NCBI GenBank assembly: GCA_022841245.1
Contig: JALHRW010000007.1
Location: 1 to 63,269, forward strand
Length of the DNA stretch: 63,269 nt
DNA from: Planctomycetota bacterium
Lineage (GTDB): Bacteria; Planctomycetota; UBA11346
Direction of reading: 5' to 3'
A model generated the notes under the pieces. The model was not told the DNA's origin. It saw only the letters and a list, made by a program, of their open reading frames with translations, and ran no database searches. This document shows, piece after piece, positions 42,550 through 50,921 of the stretch (position 1 is its first letter; each line of letters starts with the position of its first letter). A program made the position numbers and the translations under genes.

Positions 42550-44355
42550 GTGACAAGTGAGGGTCGTGTGCGGCGCGCCATTCTGATCGGAGCGGCCATC
42601 TGCCTGATCGGTGGTGCCCTGGCGGCGCCGTGGGGATCGGGATCGCCTGCGCAGGCGACGGATGCCAACGTCCGTCGCCTGGCGGTCCGTGATCGCCTCG
42701 CCGGCATCGATCCGCTGAACTGCGGTGGCCCCGGCAACGGCGGCTTCGCGGTCGGCATCAACCTCTTCGAGTCGTTGTACCAGTACCACTATCTGAAGCG
42801 GCCCTACACGGTGATCCCGTGCCTGGCGACGGACCTCCCGGAGGCCACCGCCGATCCGCTGGTGTGGACCATCCGGCTGCGCGACGACGTCCGTTTCCAT
42901 GACGACGCGTGCTTCCCGGATGGACGCGGGCGGCTGATGATCGCCGACGATGTGGCGTGGACCCTGCGGCGCATCGCCGACCCGCACGCGCCGGCCGCCG
43001 CCTGGCCGATGCTCACGGGCCGCATCGCCGGGCTGGACGAGTTCCACAACCAGACGGCAGGCGGCACAACGGCGGATCCGACCGTGTCCGGGATCGAGGT
43101 CGTCAATGCCCATACCCTGCGCCTGCACCTGACCAGACCCTGGCCGCAGCTGCCCATGGTGCTGGCGCATCCCGGGACCGCGATCGTGCCGCATGAGGCG
43201 GTCGAGCGCTACGGCAGCCAGTTCGGCGCCCACGCCATCGGTACCGGCCCCTATCGCCTCGCTACCCTGGTGCCGAACGTGCGGATCGAGTTGACCCGTT
43301 GGCAGGGCTGGCGCGACGAACGCTACCCCGATACGGGCGAGCCCTCCGACGCCGGCGCCGGGCTCCTGGCCGATGCCGGACAGAAGCTGCCCTTCATCGA
43401 CCGCCTGGAGTTCACATGCCTCCAGGCCGATCAGCCCGCCTGGCTGATGTTCCTGCAAGGTGGATTCGACAGCGTCGGCATCCCCTCGGCGAACTGGTCG
43501 GAGGTGATCGGCCCGGATCGCAACCTCCGCCCGGAGATGGCGGCGCAGGGTCTGGCGCTGGAGATCCAACCCGCCGTGTTCTCGCGTTGGATCGGCTTCG
43601 ACATGGCCGATCCGCTGATCGGCGGCAACCTGCCCCTCCGCCGTGCCATCAGCCTGGCCATCGACCGCGAGGGGTTCAACCGCACGTTCCTCAGTTCGCG
43701 CAGCGATCTGCCCCGGGGGATCATCCCGCGGATGCTGCCGGAGCACCGGGCCGACCTGCATGATCCGTGGATGCGCTTCGATCCGGCGCAGGCAAAGGTC
43801 CAGGTGGCCGAAGCCGAGCGCCTCCACGGCGGTCCGCTGCCGGAACTGACCCTGCGCTTCGGCGGCAAGGGGCCGGTCCAACGCCAGGTCGGAGACCTCA
43901 CCACCCGCTGGTTCGAGGCCGTCGGCCTGCACGTGCGGATGGATTACGTCGATGAGGATGTCCTGCGTGCCGGATTGCGCGATCGGCCCGCCCAATTGTC
44001 CTGGGGTCTCGGCTACAGCATGCGCTTCCCGGACCCGAGCGACGTGTTCAAGTCGTTCCGTTCCGGAGATGCACCGGCCAACCCGTTCCAGTATCGCAAC
44101 CCGGAGTTCGACGCCCTCTACGACCGCATGATCGATATGGCCGGAAGTCCGGAGCGGACCGCCATCTGCCAGCGCATGGAGGATCTGCTGCTCGCTGATC
44201 TGCCGTGCGTGGTGATGCTCGACTACACCTGGGTGTCGGTCAGCCACGACTGGCTCAGGAACCGCAAGCCGCACACCTTCTACGGCCTCGGCGGTCAGGC
44301 GAAATACGAGCGGATCGACAGCCGCGAGCGGTCCCGCTGGACAGGGATACGGTGA
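42550..44355 (+). CDS. ABC transporter substrate-binding protein, family 5 (oligopeptide/nickel type)
   Basis: The GTG at 42550 gives 601 residues with a signal peptide (RRAILIGAAICLIGGALAAP). Family-5 features are clear: GINLFESLYQYH, LVWTIRLRDDVRFHDD, ADDVAWTLRRIADPH, GTGPYRLATLVP, PLRRAISLAIDREGFNRTF and YRNPEFDALYDRMID. Such proteins bind peptides, nickel chelates, opines or sugars. No lipobox Cys is seen, so it may be soluble in the periplasm. Three bases separate it from the Kelch gene, and GTGA overlaps the permease. Confidence 0.9.
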   Translation: MTSEGRVRRAILIGAAICLIGGALAAPWGSGSPAQATDANVRRLAVRDRLAGIDPLNCGGPGNGGFAVGINLFESLYQYHYLKRPYTVIPCLATDLPEATADPLVWTIRLRDDVRFHDDACFPDGRGRLMIADDVAWTLRRIADPHAPAAAWPMLTGRIAGLDEFHNQTAGGTTADPTVSGIEVVNAHTLRLHLTRPWPQLPMVLAHPGTAIVPHEAVERYGSQFGAHAIGTGPYRLATLVPNVRIELTRWQGWRDERYPDTGEPSDAGAGLLADAGQKLPFIDRLEFTCLQADQPAWLMFLQGGFDSVGIPSANWSEVIGPDRNLRPEMAAQGLALEIQPAVFSRWIGFDMADPLIGGNLPLRRAISLAIDREGFNRTFLSSRSDLPRGIIPRMLPEHRADLHDPWMRFDPAQAKVQVAEAERLHGGPLPELTLRFGGKGPVQRQVGDLTTRWFEAVGLHVRMDYVDEDVLRAGLRDRPAQLSWGLGYSMRFPDPSDVFKSFRSGDAPANPFQYRNPEFDALYDRMIDMAGSPERTAICQRMEDLLLADLPCVVMLDYTWVSVSHDWLRNRKPHTFYGLGGQAKYERIDSRERSRWTGIR

Positions 44356-45278
44356 ACCCCTGGGCCTTCGCCCTCCGCCGCAGTGCCCTGGCGATGCCGA
44401 CCATCATCGGTGTCCTGCTCATCGTCTTCGTGCTCTTCCGCCTCCTCCCCGGCGATGCCGCCGATCTCGCGCTCGGAGCCCACGCCGATCAGGCCCTGTT
44501 GCGCGATCTGCGCCACACCCTCGGCATCGACCGTCCGTTCCTGCAGCAATTCACGTCGTACGCGATCGGCCTGTGCACCGGCGAGCTGGGCATCTCCTGG
44601 CAGACCCGCCAGCCGGTCTGGGATCTCCTGCGCCAGGGCATCCTGCCGTCCCTCTCGCTGGCCATTCCGATCTTCCTCGGGCAGCAGCTGGTGGGGATCG
44701 GCTTGGCGCTCGTCGCCGCCTGCCGGCGCGGCACCTCCTGGGATGCCGGCATCCTCGTCCTCGCGGTGGGCACCACGCATCTGCCCATGGTCGCCGTGGT
44801 CGCCATCGGGCAGTGGTTCATCGCCTACCAGCTGGGCATCCTGCCGATCCACGGATGGTCAGGACCGCAGCACCTCATCCTGCCGGTGCTGATCGGCGTC
44901 GCCTTCGGGTTCGGCGGACATGTGCGCTTCTACCGGACGCTCCTGGTCGATGAGGCGCAGCGGGAGTACGTCCGCTGCGCCAAGGCCAAGGGGGTCGACG
45001 GTCTGGAACTGCTGGTCCGGCATGTCATCCCCAACGTGCTGATCCCGGTGTCGACGAGGCTGGCGATGGAGATACCGCATCTGATCCTCGGATCGCTGCT
45101 CCTGGAGCGCTTCTTCGGGGTGCCGGGACTGGGGAACCTGCTGGTCGATGCGATCACCGCCCGCGACATGCCCGTCATCACCGCCATGACCGCGATCGGC
45201 GCCGTGGTGTTCATCGTCGGCAATCTGGCCGGGGACATCGCCTGCCACCTTCTCCGGCGGCGCTCGGGGACGGCATGA
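44352..45278 (+). CDS. ABC transporter permease, DppB/OppB type
   Basis: The GTG start overlaps the binding-protein stop (GTGA). It has 308 residues with about six membrane helices. The N-terminal signature RSALAMPTIIGVLLIVFVLF...LPGD and the EAA loop EYVRCAKAKGVDGLELLVRH with IPNVLIPV are the DppB type. LLLERFFGVPGLGNLLVDAI is the conserved C-terminal motif. It pairs with the DppC-type permease downstream to form the membrane channel. No ATP-binding subunit is encoded in the window. Confidence 0.93.
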   Translation: MNPWAFALRRSALAMPTIIGVLLIVFVLFRLLPGDAADLALGAHADQALLRDLRHTLGIDRPFLQQFTSYAIGLCTGELGISWQTRQPVWDLLRQGILPSLSLAIPIFLGQQLVGIGLALVAACRRGTSWDAGILVLAVGTTHLPMVAVVAIGQWFIAYQLGILPIHGWSGPQHLILPVLIGVAFGFGGHVRFYRTLLVDEAQREYVRCAKAKGVDGLELLVRHVIPNVLIPVSTRLAMEIPHLILGSLLLERFFGVPGLGNLLVDAITARDMPVITAMTAIGAVVFIVGNLAGDIACHLLRRRSGTA

Positions 45279-46168
45279 AGCGTCTCACCATCCGTCGCGT
45301 TCCCCTGTACGGCGCGCTGCTGGTGGGAGCGGCCACGCTGGCCATCGTCGGCCTGGTCGCCAGCGGCTGGCTCGCCCAGGGATGGAATCTGGCGGTCGGC
45401 CCAGCGGATGCCCACCCCGCCTTCGGCCAGTTCCTGGGCACTGATCGGCTCGGGCGCTCGGTGCTCGACAAGATCCTGGTCGCCACCCCCTGGACCATCG
45501 GGATCGCCGTGGCTGGCGCGCTCATCGCCACGGCGTTGGGGACCATGATCGGGGCCATCGCCGGGATGAGCCGAGGCTCGGTCGACGAGGTGGTCGTCTG
45601 GTTCTTCACCACCGTCGGAAGCATCCCCGGCATCCTGCTGATGATCGGGGTGTCGCTGGTATTCGCATCCATGCCCGCGATCGCCTCCATCGGCCATGGC
45701 TGGCTGGCCATGGCGCTGGCCCTTGGGCTCACCGGCTGGATCGGGACCGCCCGCCTGATCCGCAACGAGGTCCGTAGCCGGCGTGGCGCGCCATACGTTG
45801 AAGCGGCCAGATCGCTGGGGCTTGGCCCAGTGCGGGTGTGGTGGTCCCACATCCTGCCGCTGACCACCCACCTCATCATCATCGAATTCGCCTCCCATCT
45901 CGCTGGCTACATCCAGGCAGGCGTGATCCTGAGCTTCCTCGGAGCCGGCCCGGCCGATGCCCTGTCCTGGGGAGCCTTGATCGATGAGGGGCGCATGGAC
46001 CTGGCCCGCGGCGTCTGGTGGCAACTGGTGGCCACCTCCGCCGCCGTGCTCACCGTCGCCGTCGCGGCCCACCTGCTTGCGGATGAACTGCGTGACCGCC
46101 TCGATCCCATGACATCTGAGACTGCCGGCGAGCGCGCTGCGGAGCGGCGCTGGGCGACATCGAGCTGA
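45275..46168 (+). CDS. ABC transporter permease, DppC/OppC type
   Basis: The ATG overlaps the preceding stop (ATGA) and gives 297 residues. Typical motifs are GTDRLGRSVLDKIL at the start, the EAA loop YVEAARSLGLGPVRVWWSHI with LPLT, and ILSFLGAGPADALSWGALI near the end. It completes the family-5 importer core. It is the last gene of the operon; the ATPases expected to follow (DppD/DppF) are absent, so they must be encoded elsewhere or shared. Confidence 0.93.
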   Translation: MKRLTIRRVPLYGALLVGAATLAIVGLVASGWLAQGWNLAVGPADAHPAFGQFLGTDRLGRSVLDKILVATPWTIGIAVAGALIATALGTMIGAIAGMSRGSVDEVVVWFFTTVGSIPGILLMIGVSLVFASMPAIASIGHGWLAMALALGLTGWIGTARLIRNEVRSRRGAPYVEAARSLGLGPVRVWWSHILPLTTHLIIIEFASHLAGYIQAGVILSFLGAGPADALSWGALIDEGRMDLARGVWWQLVATSAAVLTVAVAAHLLADELRDRLDPMTSETAGERAAERRWATSS

Positions 46169-46473
46169 ACGGCTTCAGCAGAGATGCCCTCACGCTTCAA
46201 CTTCGCGACGGCCTCCGTGCCTCGCTGGGATCGCGGGTGAGAGCGACGCTATCCGCGATTCCTGCGCGTCGATCTGGGATATGCCGGTTGGCACGTGGCC
46301 GAGGCCCTGCCAGACGCGGAAGCGGGTCCGACGGAGATACTCGTAACTCTCGGCTGGTTCGGCACATGCAACCAGAGGCCTAGTTGAAAATCGTTCCAAA
46401 CGATACACAGGCGACTCGTGGCGCTTCTACTAGCCCCTTGCCTTCCTTACCCCGGCCATGCACATCTGGGGCC
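46169..46473. promoter_or_regulatory. Intergenic region with a palindromic operator-like site
   Basis: About 305 bases with no convincing gene. A 15-base perfect palindrome ATCGTT-CCA-AACGAT lies at 46390-46404, about 70 bases before the next start, and could be a regulator-binding site. TTGAAA at 46384-46389 could be a -35 element, but no good -10 is spaced correctly. The region has mixed GC content. Confidence 0.4.
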
Positions 46474-48315
46474 ATGCTTAGCCGCACCCTTCTGATGGTC
46501 GCCGCCGGCGCCACCTTCGCTCTTACTGGCTGCAAGAACGCGGTCGATGTCCGTCAGGAGATGGTCTACGACGTGCAGGTCGGGGCCTACGAGCGCGCCA
46601 TCCCCAAGGTCAATGACCTCTACGACTGCGTGCTAGCCGGCGAACTGGCGGACTCGGACGACAAGGCGCCGGCCGACGCCGACAGCATCGACCCCAAGAA
46701 CGAACTCCTCTGGCAGATGGAGCGCGGCGCGATCGACACCATGCGCGCCGACACCGCCGCGGCGCGCAAGCATCTCGACCGCGCCAGCAACCTGGTGGTC
46801 GAACGCCGCACCGCCTCGCTGACCCGCGAAATCGGCACCTACCTGTCCAACGATACGGCCCAGGAATACGCCGGTCAGGGTTACGAGCACGTCCTGGTCG
46901 ACTACCACCGCGTCATCGCCGCCGTGATCTCGGCCCAGCGGCTGCAGGGCATCATGCCGGCCGCCGGCGAGGAATCGTGGGATCTCGACACGGCGGTGCA
47001 GGCGATGAACAACTACGCCCGCGGCATGACCATGGAGAAGATCCAGTTCAACAAGGACAACGCGCCCGATCTGCGCTACTTCGACGACCCCTACGCCCGC
47101 ACCATCGCCGCGTGCATGGCCCTGGCCACCCCGCCCAAGCTGCGTGCCGACGACGACATGAACTTCGCCTGGACGATGCTGCGCGGCGCCTGCAAGGGCT
47201 ACGCCAAGCAGCACACCGTCCTCGGCGGCGCCGAAGGCATGCGCTACGAAGTGCCGAAGATCCCCATGTTCGTGCTGCGGCTGACCTCGATGGTCGGCAA
47301 CATGCACGACAAGGAGGGTCTCGACCAGCTGATGCAGGAGCTGGGCATGGCTGGCGAGGCCTCCGCCTTCTCCACCCCGCCGCTGGGCAAGGACAAGGGC
47401 GCGGTGCTGGTGCTCAATCACGCTGACTGGATCACCCCGACCGATCGACTGGAGATCCAGTTCACTGCCGGCGTGTGGGCCGGGCCCTCCGTAACCGAGG
47501 CTGAACGCCTGCGCGGCGTCACCACCAATCCGATCTACTGCGGCTGGTCGACCGCTTGGGCCAAGGGTCCGGGCGCCAATCGCGCTACCGGCTGGACCGC
47601 GGCGCTCGCCGCCTTCGGCGAAGGCGCCCGCCTGTTCGGCCAGCTCGCCCCCGGCACCTGGATCGGCTTCGAGATCCCGACCCACCGCGAGGACACGGCG
47701 ATCCCGCCTCCCGGCCTTGCCGTCTTCGGCACCGACGAGCAGCCGATGGTCGTCGCCGCCGATTTCGACGCCTACGCCCGCGTCACGCTCAAGGACCTGC
47801 AGCCAGGCGTGCTGACCAAGACCCTGACCCGCACCTTCACCAAGCACATCGCGGCCGAAGTCGTCGCCGCCGGCATGCGCGAAGGGGCCAAGGACCAGGG
47901 CGCAGGAGCCCAGATCGGCGCCTGGCTGGTCGGACTCGGCGCCCACGCCGCCGCCTCGGCCAGCGAAGCAGCCGACACCCGCCACTGGGGCCTGCTGCCC
48001 AACCGCGTCGAGGCCTCGCTGGCCATCGTCCCGGCCGGCAAGCTGCGCGTCGCCATCCGCCAGGCGGATGGCTCGAAGGAACTCGGCGACATCACCGTGC
48101 CGGCCGGTCGGCTGGTCATCGTGCCGACCCGCACCTTCCCCAACCCGGTCCCCAGCCCCTACCCGGGCGGCGCGCCGCAGGCCAGCGGCCCGGTTGCACC
48201 GATGGCCGCCGAGCCCAAGGCCGATCCAGCGGTCTCGCCGGAGCCAGCCGTCTCGCCGGAGAACAAGGTCTCGCCCGACAACAAGGTCTCGCCGGACCCC
48301 AGCGCAACCAAGTGA
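46474..48315 (+). CDS. COG3014-like lipoprotein of the Lpo/LPP20-associated cluster
   Basis: The ATG at 46474 gives 613 residues with a lipoprotein signal (MLSRTLLMVAAGATFALTGC, Cys at residue 20). The middle contains a helical repeat-like region about residues 35-270 (ERRTASLTREIGTYLSNDTA, then AQEYAGQGYEHVLVDYHRVI), the pattern I associate with COG3014 proteins. The C-terminus is Pro/Lys-rich repeats (VSPEPAVSPENKVSPDNK). COG3014 genes are often next to COG3417 (LpoB-like) and LPP20 lipoprotein genes, as here. It lies 49 bases upstream of the LpoB-like gene. Periplasmic/outer-membrane envelope role is inferred. Confidence 0.75.
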   Translation: MLSRTLLMVAAGATFALTGCKNAVDVRQEMVYDVQVGAYERAIPKVNDLYDCVLAGELADSDDKAPADADSIDPKNELLWQMERGAIDTMRADTAAARKHLDRASNLVVERRTASLTREIGTYLSNDTAQEYAGQGYEHVLVDYHRVIAAVISAQRLQGIMPAAGEESWDLDTAVQAMNNYARGMTMEKIQFNKDNAPDLRYFDDPYARTIAACMALATPPKLRADDDMNFAWTMLRGACKGYAKQHTVLGGAEGMRYEVPKIPMFVLRLTSMVGNMHDKEGLDQLMQELGMAGEASAFSTPPLGKDKGAVLVLNHADWITPTDRLEIQFTAGVWAGPSVTEAERLRGVTTNPIYCGWSTAWAKGPGANRATGWTAALAAFGEGARLFGQLAPGTWIGFEIPTHREDTAIPPPGLAVFGTDEQPMVVAADFDAYARVTLKDLQPGVLTKTLTRTFTKHIAAEVVAAGMREGAKDQGAGAQIGAWLVGLGAHAAASASEAADTRHWGLLPNRVEASLAIVPAGKLRVAIRQADGSKELGDITVPAGRLVIVPTRTFPNPVPSPYPGGAPQASGPVAPMAAEPKADPAVSPEPAVSPENKVSPDNKVSPDPSATK

Positions 48316-48364
48316 TGACTCGCGCCAGCGGCCGATAGCCTCCAACCACTCCCAGGAACCCCCC

Positions 48365-48964
48365 ATGTCCAAGCTGTCCCTCGCCCTCGTCCCCGTCCTC
48401 GCGCTCGGCGCCTTCGCCCTGCCCGGCTGCGGCGGCAAGACCGTCACCCGCACCGACTCGACCGCCAGCAAGGACCTCTCCGGCCGCTGGAACGACGTCG
48501 ACGCCAAGCAGGTCGCCAACGAGATGATCTCCAAGTCGCTCAGCGCCGGCTGGATCGACCGCTTCATCGGCAAGCACAACAAGAACCCGACCATCATGCT
48601 GGGCAAGGTCATTGCCCGCGCCGGCGACAGCGAGGTCATCTCGACCGCGGTATTCATGAAGGAGATCCGCAAGGAGTTCGTCAACTCCGGCAAGATCGAC
48701 GTCATGGACGAAGACAAGCAGTCGACCCGCGACGAACTTGCCGACCAGAGCGGCATGGCAGCGAAGCCCAAGGACATGGCGGTCGAGGACACCACCGACT
48801 TCCTGCTCAAGGGCACGATCAACGTGCAGAACGACCAGGAAGGCCGCGAGTCGGTCAAGTTCTACGTCGTCGACCTCGAGATCACCGACGTCCAGTCGCG
48901 CAAGATCATCTGGACCGAGCGCACCTCGATCCGCAAGGAGGTCGACCAGTCGCGTTGGAAGTGA
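48365..48964 (+). CDS. LpoB-like lipoprotein (penicillin-binding protein activator)
   Basis: The ATG at 48365 gives 199 residues with a lipoprotein signal (ALGAFALPGC, Cys at 21). The domain shows the COG3417 pattern: SGRWNDVDAKQVANEMISKS, IMLGKVIARAGDSEVISTAV, FLLKGTINVQNDQEGRESVK, and VVDLEITDVQSRKIIWTERT at the end. In enterobacteria LpoB crosses the periplasm to activate PBP1B peptidoglycan synthesis. Its presence supports a peptidoglycan-containing wall. A long hairpin follows the stop. Confidence 0.85.
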   Translation: MSKLSLALVPVLALGAFALPGCGGKTVTRTDSTASKDLSGRWNDVDAKQVANEMISKSLSAGWIDRFIGKHNKNPTIMLGKVIARAGDSEVISTAVFMKEIRKEFVNSGKIDVMDEDKQSTRDELADQSGMAAKPKDMAVEDTTDFLLKGTINVQNDQEGRESVKFYVVDLEITDVQSRKIIWTERTSIRKEVDQSRWK

Positions 48965-48986
48965 GACCGGTCCTGCCGCTGTCCCC

Positions 48987-49019
48987 CACCGAGGTCCGGG
49001 CCCAGCCCGGACCTCGGTG
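48987..49019 (+). terminator. 14-bp perfect hairpin after the LpoB-like gene
   Basis: Arms 48987-49000 and 49006-49019 pair perfectly over 14 bases around a five-base loop. It is 22 bases after the LpoB-like stop and 42 before the kinase start. The following CTTGT is a poor U-tract, so it could be a GC-rich terminator or an attenuator that separates lipoprotein and kinase expression. Confidence 0.7.
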
Positions 49020-49061
49020 CTTGTAGGGGCACGCGGAACGGGGTAGGAAGCGAAACGACAT

Positions 49062-50921
49062 ATGCTGACCTCAGGCTCGAAAATCGGCGGCTTCCTCATC
49101 GGCGACCTGCTCGGCAAGGGTGCCATGGGCGAGGTCTACCGGGGCGAACAGCTCTCGCTGAAACGTCCGGTGGCGATCAAGCGCATCGCCACCCACCTGC
49201 TCGAGAACGAGGACATGGTGCGGCGCTTCAAGCGCGAGGCCCAGGTCCTGGCCAAGGTCGGCCATCCCAACGTGGTCGGCGTGGTCGAGTGCGAGGAGTT
49301 CCCCGACGAGACCGGGGCCAAGCACCTGCTGCTGATCATGGAGCTGATCGAAGGCGGACGCTCGCTGAAGTCGCACCTCGGCAAGCCGATCGACTGGCGC
49401 CTGGCGACCACGGTGGTGCGCATGTGCGCCGACGGTCTTGCCGCAGCGTACGACCAGCACGTCGTCCATCGCGACATCAAGCCCGACAACATCATGCTGA
49501 CCAGCAAGGGCATCGCCAAGCTGGTCGACTTCGGTCTGGCCAAGGCCGCCGAATCGACGGCGCTGACCATGCAGGCCGCGCCGATGGGCACGCCGCTGTT
49601 CATGTCGCCCGAAGCCTGCCGCGGCGAAGAGATCGGCCACGCCGGCGACATCTACAGCCTCGGCGTCTCGTGGTGGTACATGCTGGTCGGCAAGTATCCG
49701 TTCGAAGCCGCCAACCTGCACGGCCTGCTCTACAAGCACATCTCCGAGCCGCTGCCGCCGCCGACCGGCCTGTTCGACCACGTGCCGGCGCCGATCGTCA
49801 AGCTGGTCTACCAGTGCCTGGAGAAGGACGCCGCCAACCGTCCGGGCTCGGCAATGAGGCTGGTCGAGGCGATCGAGTCGTTGCCCGCCGATGGCCTGCT
49901 GCTGCCACGTGACGCCCGCGAGCTGGTCGGTGCCGGCATCGCTGGCACCTCGACCGGCGGCTCGACGACCAAGGCCACCATGGTGTCGGATGGCAAGGTC
50001 GACCGTACCGCCGCCACCATCGTCGGCGGCGGCGCGACGGCCACCAAGGCGCAGGAGGCGACCGCGCCGACCGCCGTCCCCAACCCTGGGCTCACGGTCA
50101 CTGGCGACCTGTCGCCGCGCGGCGCCGTGGCCGCAACCGTGGTCGCCAATCTCGGGCCGCAGACGGCACCGCCCTCATCGGTGGCCGCCACCATCCCGAC
50201 GCCTGCGCCGGCCAAGCCCGCAGGCAAGGGAGGATTGATCGCCGCCGTGGTCGTCGCCGTGCTGGTGCTCGGCGGGGCCGGCGCCTGGTTCGCCACTCGT
50301 CCTGCGGACGTCCCCGCCAAGCCGCTCGCCGCGGTCACCCCACCGCCCAAGCCCATCGAGCAGCCCAAGGCTGACCCGCCGAAGCCGGACGTAGCTGTAG
50401 CCATCGGCGTCCCGCCCAAACCGGTCGAACAGCCCAAGGTCGAACCTCCGAAGCCGGTCGAACAACCCAAGGTCGAGCCGACTGTCGTCACGCCGCCGCC
50501 GAAGCCGGTCGAACAGCCCAAGCCCGAGCCGCCCAAGCCGGTCGAGCAGCCCAAGCCCGAGCCGCCCAAGCCGGTCGAACAGCCCAAGCCCGAGCCGCCC
50601 AAGCCGATCGACACCTCGGCGTTCGACGCCGCTCTGGCAGCCAAGAAGTGGTCTGAGGCCAAGTCGGCGGCAGACGCTTTGCCCAAGCCGGCCAACGACG
50701 ACGCCAATCTCAAGCTGAGCAAGGCTGCCAACGGCCAGCTCATCGCGACGATGAAAGCGGCCAAGACGCTGTACGATGGCGAGAAGTATCACGAGGCGTC
50801 CACCGCCCTCGCAGCCGATGTGGCGGTGGCGCCCTACGCCGACAAGGCCGTGCGTGAGAAGTTCATCCAACTAGCCAAACTCGTCCGCGAGACTGCCAAG
50901 CAGGCCCAGGAGAATCCATGA
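49062..50921 (+). CDS. Membrane-anchored Ser/Thr protein kinase with Pro/Lys-rich external region
   Basis: The 619-residue protein has a complete Hanks kinase domain at about 8-275: GKGAMGEVYRG, VAIKRI, HRDIKPDNIML, DFGLAK and an APE-like MSPEACRG. A low-complexity linker leads to a membrane helix at about 391-413 (GLIAAVVVAVLVLGGAGAW). The external part has KPVEQPKPEPP repeats (about 425-525), which can span a wall or periplasm, and a helical C-terminal domain of about 100 residues (FDAALAAKKWSEAKSAADAL...). There are no PASTA domains. ATGA overlaps the LPP20-like gene, and it sits beside LpoB-like and COG3014-like genes. Regulation of cell-wall synthesis is inferred from context. Confidence 0.92.
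   Translation: MLTSGSKIGGFLIGDLLGKGAMGEVYRGEQLSLKRPVAIKRIATHLLENEDMVRRFKREAQVLAKVGHPNVVGVVECEEFPDETGAKHLLLIMELIEGGRSLKSHLGKPIDWRLATTVVRMCADGLAAAYDQHVVHRDIKPDNIMLTSKGIAKLVDFGLAKAAESTALTMQAAPMGTPLFMSPEACRGEEIGHAGDIYSLGVSWWYMLVGKYPFEAANLHGLLYKHISEPLPPPTGLFDHVPAPIVKLVYQCLEKDAANRPGSAMRLVEAIESLPADGLLLPRDARELVGAGIAGTSTGGSTTKATMVSDGKVDRTAATIVGGGATATKAQEATAPTAVPNPGLTVTGDLSPRGAVAATVVANLGPQTAPPSSVAATIPTPAPAKPAGKGGLIAAVVVAVLVLGGAGAWFATRPADVPAKPLAAVTPPPKPIEQPKADPPKPDVAVAIGVPPKPVEQPKVEPPKPVEQPKVEPTVVTPPPKPVEQPKPEPPKPVEQPKPEPPKPVEQPKPEPPKPIDTSAFDAALAAKKWSEAKSAADALPKPANDDANLKLSKAANGQLIATMKAAKTLYDGEKYHEASTALAADVAVAPYADKAVREKFIQLAKLVRETAKQAQENP
50501..50599. repeat. 33-bp tandem repeat in the kinase linker
   Basis: Three near-identical 33-base units (50501-50533, 50534-50566, 50567-50599) encode KPVEQPKPEPP. 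Related but shorter units lie upstream to about 50340. It is a coding repeat likely to vary in copy number and set the reach of the external linker; it is not a CRISPR array. Confidence 0.85.

Noticed and set aside
41659-44274. Long open frame on the minus strand (about 870 codons)
   Set aside because: Antisense of Kelch and SBP5 genes with strong family motifs.
46190-46408. 72-codon minus-strand open frame
   Set aside because: No ribosome-binding site, no domain, and base composition unlike neighbouring genes.
46633-48858. Long open frame on the minus strand (about 740 codons)
   Set aside because: Antisense of the two lipoprotein genes, which have lipoboxes and family motifs.
50340-50610. 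Regular repeats resembling a CRISPR array
   Set aside because: Units are head-to-tail without spacers and encode the in-frame peptide KPVEQPKPEPP of the kinase linker.
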